A stretch of DNA of 32,178 nucleotides, from assembly GCA_003218535.1 (NCBI GenBank), contig QHNV01000046.1, positions 1-32,178 on the forward strand, read 5' to 3'. The translations under genes and the position numbers were made by a program. The DNA is from Verrucomicrobiota bacterium. Its GTDB lineage: Bacteria; Verrucomicrobiota; Verrucomicrobiia; Chthoniobacterales; UBA10450. Below, piece after piece: positions 23,966 to 32,178 of the stretch; within the stretch, counting starts at the first letter, position 1, and every line of letters starts with the position of its first letter. Below the pieces are notes generated by a model, which was not told where the DNA came from, ran no database searches, and saw nothing but the letters and a program-made list of their open reading frames with translations.

Positions 23966-25491
23966 AACTGCGAGTCACCCCAACGCTGGATGAATTTTCG
24001 CAGCTCGCGAGACAGGGGAACGTCATTCCTGTTTTCGTAGAACTCATCGCTGATGGCGAAACGCCGGTCTCAGCATTCAAGAAACTCAATCGTGGCGGTT
24101 ACAGCTTCCTTTTTGAATCAACCGAGAAAAATGACGTGTCGGGCCGCTTTTCATTCGTCGGAATCGAGCCACGACTGGTGATCCAAAGTTACGGACGCGA
24201 AGTCCGCATCGCGCAAAATGGTATCGAGCACCGGTTCCAAACGACGACTGATCCTCTCGACGAGGTTGGGAAGCTGATGGCTCGCTACCGATTTGTTTCA
24301 CATTCGGAATTGCCTCGATTCGCTGGCGGCGCTGTCGGTTTTCTCGGCTATGAAGCGATCCGATTCTTTGAACCAAAGGTTCCCGTAGCAGGCGATGACG
24401 ACCTGCGCCTGCCAGAAATGCTTTTCATGCTTACTGGCAGCGTCGTTGTTTTCGATCATCGGCTCCGCAGCTTGAAAGTCATCGTCAACGCGTTCCTTGA
24501 CGAAGGTCCAATCGAAAAGGTCTATGCGCGAGCCGCCGCCTCGGTGGATACCATAACGGAACAATTAGAGGCATCGGTTGATCTTCCACTTATCCGGATT
24601 GCAGAGTGCGAGACGCAGCCGGCCCGCAGCAATTTCCAGCGCAAAGATTTTGAGCGCGCAGTCGAACGAGCGAAGGAATACATCCGCGCGGGCGATATTT
24701 TTCAGGTCGTCTTGTCGCAACGATTTGAATCCGACTTCAACGGTGCGCCGCTCGATTTTTATCGCTGTCTTCGTTTCATCAATCCCTCGCCGTACATGTT
24801 TTGTCTCAAACTCGCTGCGGGACGGGTCCGTCCGACTGGCGGATTTGGCGGCGATTTTGCACTCGTTGGCAGTTCACCGGAAATGCATGTTCGCCTGGTC
24901 GGCGACACGATTGAGATTCGCCCCATCGCAGGGACCCGCGCGCGCGGCGCCAGCCCTGAGCAGGATGAAGCTAATGCAGCCGATCTTCTTGCAGATCCGA
25001 AGGAGCGTGCAGAGCACATCATGCTTGTCGATCTTGCACGCAACGATATCGGTCGTGTCGCCGAGTTCGGCACGGTTCGTGTGACCGAGATAATGGAAAT
25101 CGAGCGTTACAGTCACGTCATGCACATCGTTTCCAACGTGGTTGGCCGTAGCCGCAAGGCCTGTACTGCCTTCGACCTAGTGAGGGCGACATTCCCCGCC
25201 GGCACCGTCTCTGGCGCGCCAAAAATACGCGCCATGCAAATCATCAGCGAACTGGAGACGACCCGACGCGGCTGCTATGCAGGGGCGATCGGTTACTTCG
25301 GGTTCGATGGCAATTTCGATTCCTGCATCGCGTTGCGCTGCGCCATCTTAAAAAACGGGAAGGCGTATTTTCAAGCCGGCGCGGGTATCGTCGCTGATTC
25401 GGACCCGCAGCGGGAATACGAAGAAACAGTTAACAAAGCGGGTGCAATGATGAAGGCGCTGGCAATGGCGAGCCAGATGAAAACGGTATGA
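23962..25491 (+). CDS. trpE: anthranilate synthase large subunit
   Basis: TrpE converts chorismate and ammonia to anthranilate. The 509-residue protein has the chorismate-binding domain in its second half. [51 protein letters not shown] and [14 protein letters not shown] are all present. The tryptophan-feedback motif normally LLES is LFES here (Ser53 kept), which suggests feedback inhibition is retained. Between CLKL and DFALVGSS lies an extra 13-residue Gly/Arg-rich loop (bases 24814-24852) not expected in the family. It overlaps trpG at ATGA and trpD by four bases, fitting tight translational coupling. Confidence 0.95.
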   Translation: MKLRVTPTLDEFSQLARQGNVIPVFVELIADGETPVSAFKKLNRGGYSFLFESTEKNDVSGRFSFVGIEPRLVIQSYGREVRIAQNGIEHRFQTTTDPLDEVGKLMARYRFVSHSELPRFAGGAVGFLGYEAIRFFEPKVPVAGDDDLRLPEMLFMLTGSVVVFDHRLRSLKVIVNAFLDEGPIEKVYARAAASVDTITEQLEASVDLPLIRIAECETQPARSNFQRKDFERAVERAKEYIRAGDIFQVVLSQRFESDFNGAPLDFYRCLRFINPSPYMFCLKLAAGRVRPTGGFGGDFALVGSSPEMHVRLVGDTIEIRPIAGTRARGASPEQDEANAADLLADPKERAEHIMLVDLARNDIGRVAEFGTVRVTEIMEIERYSHVMHIVSNVVGRSRKACTAFDLVRATFPAGTVSGAPKIRAMQIISELETTRRGCYAGAIGYFGFDGNFDSCIALRCAILKNGKAYFQAGAGIVADSDPQREYEETVNKAGAMMKALAMASQMKTV

Positions 25492-26555
25492 ATCGGCAAG
25501 GCATGATCAGCGAAATCGGCGATGTCGAGCTTCGCCAAATAACCACGCGTCTCATGCGCGGCGACAACCTCAGCCGTACGGAAGCCGCAGAGTTCCTTCA
25601 GTGCCTGCTTAGTCCCGCCGTCACGGACTCGCGAATAGCTGCCGCGCTCGTCGCTTTAGCGGCCAAAGGCGAAACGGCCGAAGAGCTCGCAGGAATGGCC
25701 GAAGCCATGCGGAGTCGTGCTATTCGTTTAGATTCGCAGCATCGCAATTACATCGACACTGCAGGCACCGGATCAAGCGCGGCGAAAACGTTCAACGTCT
25801 CAACCGCCGCAGCATTCGTCATCGCAGGCGCCGGTTTACCTGTAGCAAAACACGGGGCGCGCGCGGCGACTTCGAATTGCGGAAGCGTAGACGTGCTCGA
25901 CGCGCTCGGCGTTAATACTGCTGCTTCTCTTGAAATTGTGGAACGCTGTCTCAACGAGCATGGGATCTGTTTTATGTTTGCGCCGCTTTTTCATACGGCG
26001 ATGGCGCGCGTCGCGCAGGTGCGTCGGCACCTGGGCGTGCCTACCACATTCAATTTGCTCGGGCCGCTCACGAATCCGGCGCGAGCGCCTTTTCAACTTC
26101 TGGGAGTGTCGCAGCGTTCGCTCGTTGAGCGCGTCGCATCCGCTCTCGTCCTTCTCGGCATCGAACAAGCGTGGGTTGTCCACGGCGCTGACGGCTTGGA
26201 TGAAGTGACAATCACAGGCGAGACTTTTGTCGCTGCCTGTTCGGCGTGCACGGGCGTGACGACATTCACGATTTCGCCAAAGGAGTTCGGATTGGAATGC
26301 CGATCCCTCGATGGATGCCACGCGGAAGGGCCAACTGAAAATGCGCGACTAATCCGCGTACTTTTGAATGGCGAAAAAAATGGGAACCTGGCTGTGGCGC
26401 GCGATCTGGTCGTCATCAATGCTGCTGGCGCGCTACATCTCGCGGGAGTTGCCACGGACCTACGTCAGGCAGCGAACATGGCTTGTGAAAGCATCGACAG
26501 CGGACGCGCAGCATCGAAGCTGGACGCGCTTATTCGAGAAACAAATCGGAGCTGA
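25488..26555 (+). CDS. trpD: anthranilate phosphoribosyltransferase
   Basis: TrpD transfers the ribosyl phosphate of PRPP to anthranilate. The 355-residue protein has the family layout, with the PRPP loop at residues 93-106 (GTGSSAAKTFNVST) and the anthranilate site at 121-129 (KHGARAATS). In most enzymes these read GTGGDGxxTxNxST and KHGNR. Here the GD pair is SS and the Asn is Ala, although the rest is conserved (ATSNCGSVDVLDALG, GPLTNP, GLDEVTITG). I regard it as a functional variant because the operon is otherwise intact. The stop is followed after two bases by trpC. Confidence 0.93.
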   Translation: MNRQGMISEIGDVELRQITTRLMRGDNLSRTEAAEFLQCLLSPAVTDSRIAAALVALAAKGETAEELAGMAEAMRSRAIRLDSQHRNYIDTAGTGSSAAKTFNVSTAAAFVIAGAGLPVAKHGARAATSNCGSVDVLDALGVNTAASLEIVERCLNEHGICFMFAPLFHTAMARVAQVRRHLGVPTTFNLLGPLTNPARAPFQLLGVSQRSLVERVASALVLLGIEQAWVVHGADGLDEVTITGETFVAACSACTGVTTFTISPKEFGLECRSLDGCHAEGPTENARLIRVLLNGEKNGNLAVARDLVVINAAGALHLAGVATDLRQAANMACESIDSGRAASKLDALIRETNRS

Positions 26556-26557
26556 CG

Positions 26558-27424
26558 ATGACTAGCATTCTCTCCGAAATTATCGATCGAAAACGGCAAG
26601 TCGTAACGCGACTACGAGCCGATCCCGCTTCGCGAGATTTTCGGCAGTGCGCACTGGAAATTCGCGCAGACGCAGCGGTGCATCGGTTGTTGCGAGCATT
26701 GAAGTCCAGGTCACCGGGAGTGAAGATTATCGCGGAATTCAAACGTAGATCGCCGTCAGCTGGAACCATTCACAGCGATTTATCGGTGACTCACGTTGCT
26801 CGTTTCTACGAACGCGGTGGTGCCTGCGTCATCTCGGTTTTGACCGACGAAGAATACTTTGGTGGTTCGATTGCCGATTTAAGCGCGGTTCGCGTCAGCA
26901 CCGGTCTGCCAATCTTGCGCAAAGATTTCATCATTGATCCGATCCAGCTTTACGAAGCAGCCATAGCCGGCGCCGACGCTGTATTGTTGATCGCAGGCGT
27001 ACTCGATGACGCTGCGCTATCAAAACTGCGCGCAGTCTCCGAGGACGAACTCGGGCTGGACGCGCTCGTCGAAGTGCATACGTCCGAAGAATTGCGCCGC
27101 GCGCTGAGTGCCAGCGCCAAAATCATTGGTGTGAACAACCGCGATCTTCAGACGTTCCGGGTTTCGTTGGAGACCAGCGAGCGACTCATCCTCGAAACGC
27201 AGCGCGACAAGATTATGGTTAGCGAGAGTGGACTACAAAGCGCAAAATCTTTACGTCATCTTCAAGCCCTCGGGTTCCGCGCTTTTCTAATCGGCGAAGC
27301 GCTGATGCGCGCGGCCGACCCTGAAACAGCTCTGAGCGATTTAATCGCTGCTGCCGAAGAGCGACCAGCGGTGAATGACGAAATCGGAACGACTAATGAC
27401 GAAAGAATCCAGAAATCCGAATGA
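26558..27424 (+). CDS. trpC: indole-3-glycerol phosphate synthase
   Basis: TrpC closes the indole ring from carboxyphenylamino-deoxyribulose phosphate. The 288-residue TIM barrel shows IIAEFKRRSPSAG with the catalytic Lys, LTDEEYFGGS, LRKDFIIDP, LIAGVLDD, LVEVHTSEEL, GVNNRDL and SESGL. The natural barrel ends near residue 268 (LSDLIAAAEERPA). The last 18 residues (VNDEIGTTNDERIQKSE) are encoded by a direct-repeat sequence running into the intergenic repeat and look acquired. It is a stand-alone enzyme, not fused to TrpF, which follows after 78 bases. Confidence 0.94.
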   Translation: MTSILSEIIDRKRQVVTRLRADPASRDFRQCALEIRADAAVHRLLRALKSRSPGVKIIAEFKRRSPSAGTIHSDLSVTHVARFYERGGACVISVLTDEEYFGGSIADLSAVRVSTGLPILRKDFIIDPIQLYEAAIAGADAVLLIAGVLDDAALSKLRAVSEDELGLDALVEVHTSEELRRALSASAKIIGVNNRDLQTFRVSLETSERLILETQRDKIMVSESGLQSAKSLRHLQALGFRAFLIGEALMRAADPETALSDLIAAAEERPAVNDEIGTTNDERIQKSE

Positions 27425-27428
27425 CGAA
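27374..27428 (+). repeat. triplicated AATGACGAA direct repeat at the trpC 3' end
   Basis: AATGACGAA occurs at 27374-27382, 27395-27403 and 27420-27428, spaced 21 and 25 bases apart. The array encodes the polar tail of TrpC, and the trpC stop TGA lies in the third copy. Similar Asn-Asp-Glu-rich tails from such repeats are known to me from related phyla; this is recollection, not a search. Confidence 0.55.
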
Positions 27429-27430
27429 CA

Positions 27431-27482
27431 TTGTAGGGCGTCTGTGTCAGACGCCGTGGCGTTTCACAGAAACGCCCCACAA
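27431..27482. repeat. inverted pair of TGTAGGG palindromic repeats between trpC and trpF
   Basis: Two hairpins sit back to back: GGCGTCTG (27437-27444) with CAGACGCC (27448-27455), and GGCGTTTC (27458-27465) with GAAACGCC (27469-27476). The outer ends are inverted, TTGTAGGG at 27431-27438 and CCCACAA at 27476-27482. The element lies inside the operon. It could stabilise upstream mRNA or reduce readthrough into trpFBA, as REP elements do elsewhere (inference). Confidence 0.7.
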
Positions 27483-27502
27483 TCCTGGCCTGTGATTTTT
27501 CC

Positions 27503-28159
27503 ATGACGATTCCGATACAAATTAAAATCTGTGGCGTTACGAACGTGGCGGACGCGCGCGCCTGCGTCGAAGTCGGCGCGCATTTGATCGGCCTTAACTT
27601 TTACCCGCAAAGCCCGCGCTACATCGAACCCGAGGTTGCCCGGCAAATCATAGAGACTATACCGGCGAGCGTTCACGCAGTTGGCGTTTTCGTCGATGCG
27701 AATGACGATGAAGTTCGTAATGTTGCAAACCTCGCCGGAATCCGAGGCGTGCAATTACACGGGAACTGTTCACCTGAAATGGCGCATGAACTGGCTCGTG
27801 AATTTCGCGTCATTCGGGCGTTTTCCACTCATGCGCGGTTCCGTCCAGAGGAGATTGCATCGTTTCCAGATTGCGATGTGCTGATCGATGCGCATCATCC
27901 CGATCTCCGGGGTGGAACTGGGCTGACATGCGATTGGCCGGCCGCGGGAGCAGCGTTGCCGTTCACACGATTTCTCATTCTCTCCGGTGGTTTAAACGCG
28001 CAAAACGTTGACCGAGCGATCGCGGCCGTCTCGCCACACGCTGTTGACGTTTGCAGCAGTGTTGAGAGTAAACCAGGCGTGAAAGATCATCGTGCGATTA
28101 AAGATTTTGTCGACGCCGTACGCGCGGCGGAGCGTTCGCTACAGGCGACATCGGCTTAG
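27503..28159 (+). CDS. trpF: phosphoribosylanthranilate isomerase
   Basis: TrpF performs the Amadori rearrangement of phosphoribosylanthranilate. The 218-residue barrel begins [15 protein letters not shown], with the catalytic Cys in KICG. It has [38 protein letters not shown] with the catalytic Asp, and [10 protein letters not shown] and [14 protein letters not shown] at the phosphate site. All positions expected for activity are present. The ATG at 27503 lacks a strong ribosome site, and the repeat unit lies between it and trpC. trpB follows eight bases after its stop. Confidence 0.94.
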   Translation: MTIPIQIKICGVTNVADARACVEVGAHLIGLNFYPQSPRYIEPEVARQIIETIPASVHAVGVFVDANDDEVRNVANLAGIRGVQLHGNCSPEMAHELAREFRVIRAFSTHARFRPEEIASFPDCDVLIDAHHPDLRGGTGLTCDWPAAGAALPFTRFLILSGGLNAQNVDRAIAAVSPHAVDVCSSVESKPGVKDHRAIKDFVDAVRAAERSLQATSA

Positions 28160-28167
28160 CAATTCCA

Positions 28168-29391
28168 ATGCAAAAATTACCGATTACTGAAAGCGAGCCG
28201 GATGAGCACGGGCATTGGGGCAAGTTCGGTGGTCGTTACGTTCCGGAGACTTTGGTCGCGCCGCTCGAGGAGCTGACGAAGGAGTTCATGCGCGCTCGCG
28301 AGGATGCGAACTTTTGGCGCGAACTCAACCAACTGCTGCGAGATTATGGTGGCCGGCCAACGCCATTGTTTCATGCGCAGCGGCTGAGCGCACATGCTGG
28401 CGGAGCGCAAATTTATCTGAAACGCGAAGATCTTCTGCACACCGGCGCGCACAAGATCAACAACGCTGTGGGCCAGGCCCTGCTCGCCCGACGAATGAGC
28501 AAACGCCGCGTCATTGCTGAGACGGGCGCGGGTCAGCATGGCGTCGCTACGGCGACGGTTTGCGCGCTGTTTGGATTACGCTGCATCATTTACATGGGCG
28601 CGGAAGACGTGCGGCGGCAAGCGCTCAACGTTTTCCGAATGCGACTGCTGGGCGCCGAAGTGCTGACCGTCAACGCTGGCACGCGCACACTTAAAGATGC
28701 GATCAACGAGGCATTGCGCGATTGGGTGACGAATGTGCACGACACTTATTATTTGCTCGGCAGCGCGCTAGGTCCGCACCCCTACCCGCTCATGGTGCGT
28801 GAGTTCCAAAGCGTGATTGGACGTGAAGCGCGCGAACAAATTCTGTCCGCGTCGGGAAAGTTGCCGCGCGCGCTCATTGCCTGTGTCGGCGGCGGCTCAA
28901 ATTCGATCGGTTTGTTTCATCCTTTCATTGCAGATGAACAGGTCAGATTGATCGGCGTAGAAGCCGGAGGACGCGGTGATTCGTTAGGCGAACATGCCGC
29001 AAGATTTCACACTGGTGCGGCGAGCGGCGGTGGCCAGATCGGCGTTTTGCAAGGCACGATGTCTTACGTGCTTCAAGATACGAACGGCCAAATTGCAACG
29101 ACGCATTCGATTTCGGCTGGTCTCGATTACTCTGCCATTGGCCCGGAGCACGCGTTTCTCCACGACGCCGGACGAGCAGAATATATTTGGACAAGCGATG
29201 CCGAGGCACTCGAAGGATTCGAGCTTTGCGCCAAACTGGAGGGAATCATCCCGGCGCTGGAAACATCACACGCAATCCCGCCTGCAATTCGTATCGCACG
29301 CGATCTGCCACGAGATGAGTCGATCATCGTGAATTTGTCCGGTCGCGGCGATAAAGACGTCCAGCTCGTTGCGGATTTACAAATGCAATGA
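28168..29391 (+). CDS. trpB: tryptophan synthase beta chain
   Basis: TrpB condenses indole with serine using pyridoxal phosphate. The 407-residue protein is full length, of the standard TrpB1 type. [14 protein letters not shown] is near the start. [17 protein letters not shown] holds the PLP lysine in the HKINN motif, [15 protein letters not shown] follows, and [15 protein letters not shown] binds the phosphate. EAGGRG and the final LSGRGDKD are typical. It overlaps trpA by four bases, as expected for partners in an alpha2beta2 complex. Confidence 0.96.
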   Translation: MQKLPITESEPDEHGHWGKFGGRYVPETLVAPLEELTKEFMRAREDANFWRELNQLLRDYGGRPTPLFHAQRLSAHAGGAQIYLKREDLLHTGAHKINNAVGQALLARRMSKRRVIAETGAGQHGVATATVCALFGLRCIIYMGAEDVRRQALNVFRMRLLGAEVLTVNAGTRTLKDAINEALRDWVTNVHDTYYLLGSALGPHPYPLMVREFQSVIGREAREQILSASGKLPRALIACVGGGSNSIGLFHPFIADEQVRLIGVEAGGRGDSLGEHAARFHTGAASGGGQIGVLQGTMSYVLQDTNGQIATTHSISAGLDYSAIGPEHAFLHDAGRAEYIWTSDAEALEGFELCAKLEGIIPALETSHAIPPAIRIARDLPRDESIIVNLSGRGDKDVQLVADLQMQ

Positions 29392-30182
29392 GCCGCATCC
29401 TGGGGACGTTCGCTGCGCTCAAACGCTCCGGATGCGGTGGGTTCATCCCATTTATCACTGCTGGCGATCCCGATCTTGCAACAACCGAGCTTCTACTCCG
29501 CGAGCTGGCCGCTGCGGGTGCAGACATTATTGAACTGGGCGTTCCCTTCAGCGATCCAGTCGCCGATGGCGAGGTAATTCAACGCGCATCCGACCGCGCG
29601 CTACGCAAGGGTGTGACGCTCCGCGACGCTCTGACATGCATTGCGCATGTAAAACAACGTATCGATGTGCCCATTGTTCTCTTCAGCTATTTCAATCCCT
29701 TATTGAGATTTGGCGAAGACCGGCTGGCAGACGAAGCGAAACAAGCCGGCGCGGACGCAGTGCTTGTGACGGACTTGGTCCCCGAAGAGGCTCAGACCTG
29801 GACTGAAAAATTGATCCAACACGAGCTCGACCCGATTTTTCTTGTCGCGCCAACAACGTCAGGTGATCGGCTGGCACAGATTGCAAAGCGGGGGCGCGGA
29901 TTCATCTATGCTGTTTCGCGCGCCGGCGTAACAGGCGCGAGAGATAAAATAACGCGCGATGCAGAAGCGCTCGTGAAACGCGTCCGCGCGGTAAGTGATT
30001 TACCCGTGGCGGTCGGCTTCGGGGTCTCGACTGCGGACCAGGTTCGCGAAATCTGGGGGTTCGCAGATGCCGCCGTTGTCGGCAGCGCCATCGTTAGCCA
30101 AATAGAAAAGCTCGGGAATTCGCCAGACCTGGTGAAGCACATCGGCAAATTCGCGCGATCACTGGTGGCACCGGCCAGCTAG
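29388..30182 (+). CDS. trpA: tryptophan synthase alpha chain
   Basis: TrpA splits indole-3-glycerol phosphate to indole, which is channelled to TrpB. The 264-residue barrel contains [30 protein letters not shown] with the catalytic Glu and Asp, [57 protein letters not shown] and VVGSAIV. The start overlaps trpB (ATGA). It is the last gene of the operon. No convincing terminator is seen in the 44 bases before the convergent toxin gene. Confidence 0.95.
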   Translation: MSRILGTFAALKRSGCGGFIPFITAGDPDLATTELLLRELAAAGADIIELGVPFSDPVADGEVIQRASDRALRKGVTLRDALTCIAHVKQRIDVPIVLFSYFNPLLRFGEDRLADEAKQAGADAVLVTDLVPEEAQTWTEKLIQHELDPIFLVAPTTSGDRLAQIAKRGRGFIYAVSRAGVTGARDKITRDAEALVKRVRAVSDLPVAVGFGVSTADQVREIWGFADAAVVGSAIVSQIEKLGNSPDLVKHIGKFARSLVAPAS

Positions 30183-30226
30183 CGATCATTTATTCTTCAA
30201 GAGGCGATTTCGCGGCAGGCTCATGT

Positions 30227-30643
30227 CTAGTGTGAACTCTGCGGCTCGATACGCTTGATACCGGGGAACTGATCGAAGTCGCGATCGAATGACGCGATGC
30301 CAATGGATTCCGCGCTGGCGACCGCAGCGTGGTACGCGTCCACGAAGTTTACATCGGTTTGCGCGAAGTTTCGCAATGCGCTCAGCAAAATCCTCCTCTT
30401 CTGGACTTCAATCCCCGTGGATTCAACTACGTCTTTAAGGGCAGCGGCAATCTCGGCGCGATCGAGCAAATAAAATGATTGCAGCACCCACGCGGTTTCC
30501 GCGAGAGCAAGATCGGTAAGAACCAGAGTGAATTCGCCGGCAGCAGCGCGGGCAAATAGGTTGCGGCTACGAGGCGAATGAGTGGGATGATCACCGGTGA
30601 GGAAACGAACGAGAACGTTGGTGTCGAGCAAAAGCCTCGGCAT
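30227..30643 (-). CDS. PIN-domain ribonuclease toxin (VapC-type)
   Basis: The 138-residue protein shows the acidic PIN site: Asp7 in LLDTNVLVRFL, Glu49 in ALAETAWVL, Asp102 in VNFVDAYHAA, and Asp120/Asp122 in SFDRDFD. Such toxins cut specific RNAs, often tRNA or rRNA. The start codon overlaps the stop of the antitoxin gene (TGATG), the normal arrangement for a toxin-antitoxin pair. The active-site set is complete, so the toxin looks functional. The RNA target is unknown. Confidence 0.9.
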   Translation of the reverse strand: MPRLLLDTNVLVRFLTGDHPTHSPRSRNLFARAAAGEFTLVLTDLALAETAWVLQSFYLLDRAEIAAALKDVVESTGIEVQKRRILLSALRNFAQTDVNFVDAYHAAVASAESIGIASFDRDFDQFPGIKRIEPQSSH

Positions 30644-30906
30644 CAGACGCCCTTTTTCTTCCAGCGCCGAACGATGTCCCGTTGGACCGCAGCGCGCATT
30701 TGCGTCTTGCTCGGTGGCGGCCCCTTGCGTCGAATATGGGGCTTGAAAATCGCATATAGCTCGTGCAAGGAAGGCGCCTGCTTGATCGCGACCTTGCCAT
30801 CTTCGATCTCATAAAGGATACGATCGTTTTCTTTCAACCCAAGCAGTTTGCGAATCTCCCTGGGGACGGTGGTCTGTCCTTTACTGGTGAGTGTGGAAGA
30901 CGGCAT
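30643..30906 (-). CDS. AbrB/MazE-fold antitoxin
   Basis: The 87-residue protein begins SSTLTSKGQTTVPREIRKLLGLKENDRILYEI (motif STLTSKGQTTVPREI), the swapped-hairpin DNA-binding fold of AbrB and MazE antitoxins. Its C-terminal half, including HELYAIFKPHIRRKGPP, should wrap around and block the PIN toxin encoded immediately downstream. The mixed pairing of a MazE-type fold with a VapC toxin is common. AAGGA before the ATG at 30906 serves as ribosome site and forms part of the operator repeat. Confidence 0.9.
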   Translation of the reverse strand: MPSSTLTSKGQTTVPREIRKLLGLKENDRILYEIEDGKVAIKQAPSLHELYAIFKPHIRRKGPPPSKTQMRAAVQRDIVRRWKKKGV

Positions 30907-30912
30907 ATTGTT

Positions 30913-30955
30913 TTCCTTACCATGCGATAATTCCTTACCATAACGCAGCTGTCAA
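30913..30955 (-). promoter_or_regulatory. toxin-antitoxin promoter with direct-repeat operator
   Basis: On the minus strand a perfect -35 TTGACA (30950-30955) is followed after 17 bases by AATTAT (30927-30932), a 4/6 match to -10. The 11-mer ATGGTAAGGAA occurs twice, at 30931-30941 and 30913-30923, in direct orientation with 18-base spacing. This places one copy between the promoter boxes and the other beside the start. They are good binding sites for the AbrB-fold antitoxin, allowing autoregulation. Confidence 0.55.
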
Positions 30956-31068
30956 GGCAAAACTAGTGCTTCCGTGGAGATGACGGCACTGACTACTTTT
31001 GACTACTTTTGCTCTTAAGCCACGGCGAGCAGATGAGATGGGCAATAAGAAGCTGAGGTCGCAGCGCG

Positions 31069-31170
31069 TTATTTCGCTGTCTTCGCTTTCTTCGCAAGTG
31101 CGAGGCGCTCAGTCTTTTTCCGGCGTCTTGCGCGTCTCTTAGCGTTGTCTCTGCCTTGGCTGTGTCCCAT
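31069..31170 (-). CDS. 33-residue basic protein following the NYN gene
   Basis: A short frame from ATG 31170 begins MGHSQGRDNAKRRARRRKKT and ends KKAKTAK. It starts five bases after the NYN-domain stop and has a GAGG ribosome site three bases before its ATG. It is extremely basic and probably binds RNA or DNA. The same frame is open far upstream, antisense-like through the NYN gene, but that part is a shadow. The position suggests co-expression with the NYN protein. No family is known to me. Confidence 0.5.
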   Translation of the reverse strand: MGHSQGRDNAKRRARRRKKTERLALAKKAKTAK

Positions 31171-31175
31171 AAGCC

Positions 31176-31853
31176 TCAACCTTCGCCCGTTTGTCGCGAT
31201 GTAGCAATGGGGCGAAACCGAGGCCGGCGTCCGCGTCCGCCCGAGGCGGACTGCGTTCGATGCGATACCTGCGCTGGGGCATCCTGAACTTTTTTGATCT
31301 CGAACGTCCGAAAGAGCGGGGCTAGATCGATCACTTCGTTCGCGGCTGATCTCAATGTGTTCCCGAGATTTGCGGCGACTGACGCGACTTCCACGCGGAT
31401 ACCGTGTCGGCGCAGCTTGATGGCGAGATAAGCGAAATCGGCGTCGCCAGTCACGAGAATCACAACATCGGGTCGCATCTCGATGGAAAGCTCGAGCGCG
31501 TCGATTGCCATCATCACGTCCACGTTCGCCTTGTAATGACCCTCTTCGGCGGGCGCACCATCTTTGGTCACGACCATAAATCCATTGGAACGCAGCCAAT
31601 GGACAAACTTGTTTTTCTTGTCCCGCTCCTCCTGCCACGTCGGGATGGCCGGCGGCAATCCGGCATAGACCACCATCTCGATCAGATCACGTCCGGTATT
31701 TGGCCCGGCCAGAAAATCCCGCAGCTTTAACCAATCGAGCCCGCGTCCCGCGGTCCGCACGGAACTGCCGACGTTCGATTCGTCCACCAACACCAATACG
31801 CGGCCACGCGCGTGACCATCTGAATCTTTCTTTCGCACCTGGATAGGAATCAA
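31176..31853 (-). CDS. NYN domain (LabA/DUF88-type) putative ribonuclease
   Basis: The 225-residue protein belongs to the PIN-like NYN superfamily. RVLVLVDESNVGSSV holds the first Asp and the NxD-type Asn. KANVDVMMAIDAL holds the second acidic pair, and LVTGDADFAYLAIKLRRHG the third. It would cut RNA with divalent metal; the target is unknown. The C-terminal tail (SGGRGRRPRFRPI) is Arg/Gly-rich and may bind RNA. The start is uncertain: TTG at 31853, or GTG at 31838 closer to the domain. Confidence 0.85.
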   Translation of the reverse strand: MIPIQVRKKDSDGHARGRVLVLVDESNVGSSVRTAGRGLDWLKLRDFLAGPNTGRDLIEMVVYAGLPPAIPTWQEERDKKNKFVHWLRSNGFMVVTKDGAPAEEGHYKANVDVMMAIDALELSIEMRPDVVILVTGDADFAYLAIKLRRHGIRVEVASVAANLGNTLRSAANEVIDLAPLFRTFEIKKVQDAPAQVSHRTQSASGGRGRRPRFRPIATSRQTGEG

Positions 31854-32028
31854 CTACATCCGCGCAGTTCTAGCGAGCACTACTTCCTGTTCGAGTGATC
31901 ATCCGTGTAGCGGCGGTCGCCGCGGCGACCGCAATTCCTTCAATCCAAGAGCCACCCAATCAACAATGGGTGTATATACAACTATGATGCATTTCCGTTC
32001 GGTTTTGTGTCGAAGCCAGCACGCGGCC

Positions 32029-32171
32029 TGTAGTGGCAGGCGTCTAGCCTGCGAATCTGGTGTAGTGGCGGCTGTGTCAGCCGCAAAGCTTGGCTGTAGC
32101 CGCTGTCGTTGACTGCGGCCTGGCTCAGCCTAGCCGAACGCGCTGTAGGAGCGGCTGTGTCCAAGCTCCCA
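32029..32171. repeat. cluster of four TGTAG palindromic repeats
   Basis: TGTAG begins four units at 32029, 32061, 32095 and 32144. The second is a clean hairpin, GCGGCTG (32068-32074) with CAGCCGC (32078-32084) around TGT. The first has GCAGGC/GCCTGC. The fourth again carries GCGGCTGTGTC but with a different right arm. The 175 bases before it (31854-32028) hold no supported gene. The cluster ends near the window edge. Confidence 0.6.
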
Positions 32172-32178
32172 CCATCTC

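Noticed and set aside
27503-30182. Possible second promoter or break in the trp operon after the trpC repeat
   Set aside because: I found no convincing -35/-10 pair in the 78-base gap, and genes downstream stay closely packed on the same strand.
32029-32171. A possible CRISPR array from repeated TGTAG units
   Set aside because: Units are not identical, spacing is irregular (32, 34, 49 bases), units are self-complementary, and no cas gene is present.

Overview
The window looks like chromosomal DNA of a soil verrucomicrobium, probably of the Chthoniobacterales / Candidatus Udaeobacter type. This is inferred from gene style (weak Shine-Dalgarno sites, many short membrane and stress proteins of unknown function, an aroF-trpGEDCFBA operon) and from the dense short palindromic repeats. 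I made no database comparison.

Layout. 1-469: a small membrane protein gene running into a broken DUF4097-like fragment at the edge. 617-2145: GDP-mannose pyrophosphorylase (manC) overlapping ruvX. 2163-2809: a sirtuin gene destroyed by an internal deletion and carrying a palindromic element. 2907-6895: a secreted DUF2059 protein, an ACE-like M2 metallopeptidase and a Rieske/flavoprotein reductase. 7044-20187: an accessory block of envelope and stress-type genes. It holds small membrane proteins, DUF2231, an MscS channel, a PHP-domain protein, a low-affinity iron permease family protein, DUF1328, DUF2267, a DUF2383-type four-helix bundle, a histone-like basic protein, an SDR, a divergent NRAMP transporter, DUF421, a GH15 glycosidase and several tiny genes. 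A decayed ATP-dependent DNA ligase gene lies inside it. 20240-22119: a secreted protein of unknown function and a second SDR.

22191-30182 is the main metabolic unit: aroF, trpG, trpE, trpD, trpC, trpF, trpB, trpA in one tightly packed operon, together encoding the first step of the shikimate pathway and every step from chorismate to tryptophan. A 27-codon reading frame just upstream ends in Leu-Leu-Leu-Trp-Trp-stop and follows a promoter-like sequence at once. It is a good candidate for a trp leader peptide and is the most interesting regulatory feature here.

30227-31853: a VapC-type toxin with an AbrB-fold antitoxin and apparent operator repeats, then a NYN-domain protein with a 33-residue basic companion. 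The right end (32029-32171) is a cluster of palindromic repeats.

Two kinds of short palindrome recur (2498-2571, 27431-27482 and 32029-32171; and 3426-3513). Within each kind the flanks are similar, while the stem arms differ in sequence but stay complementary. This is what REP/BIME-like elements look like. No rRNA, tRNA, CRISPR array or intact insertion sequence was seen.
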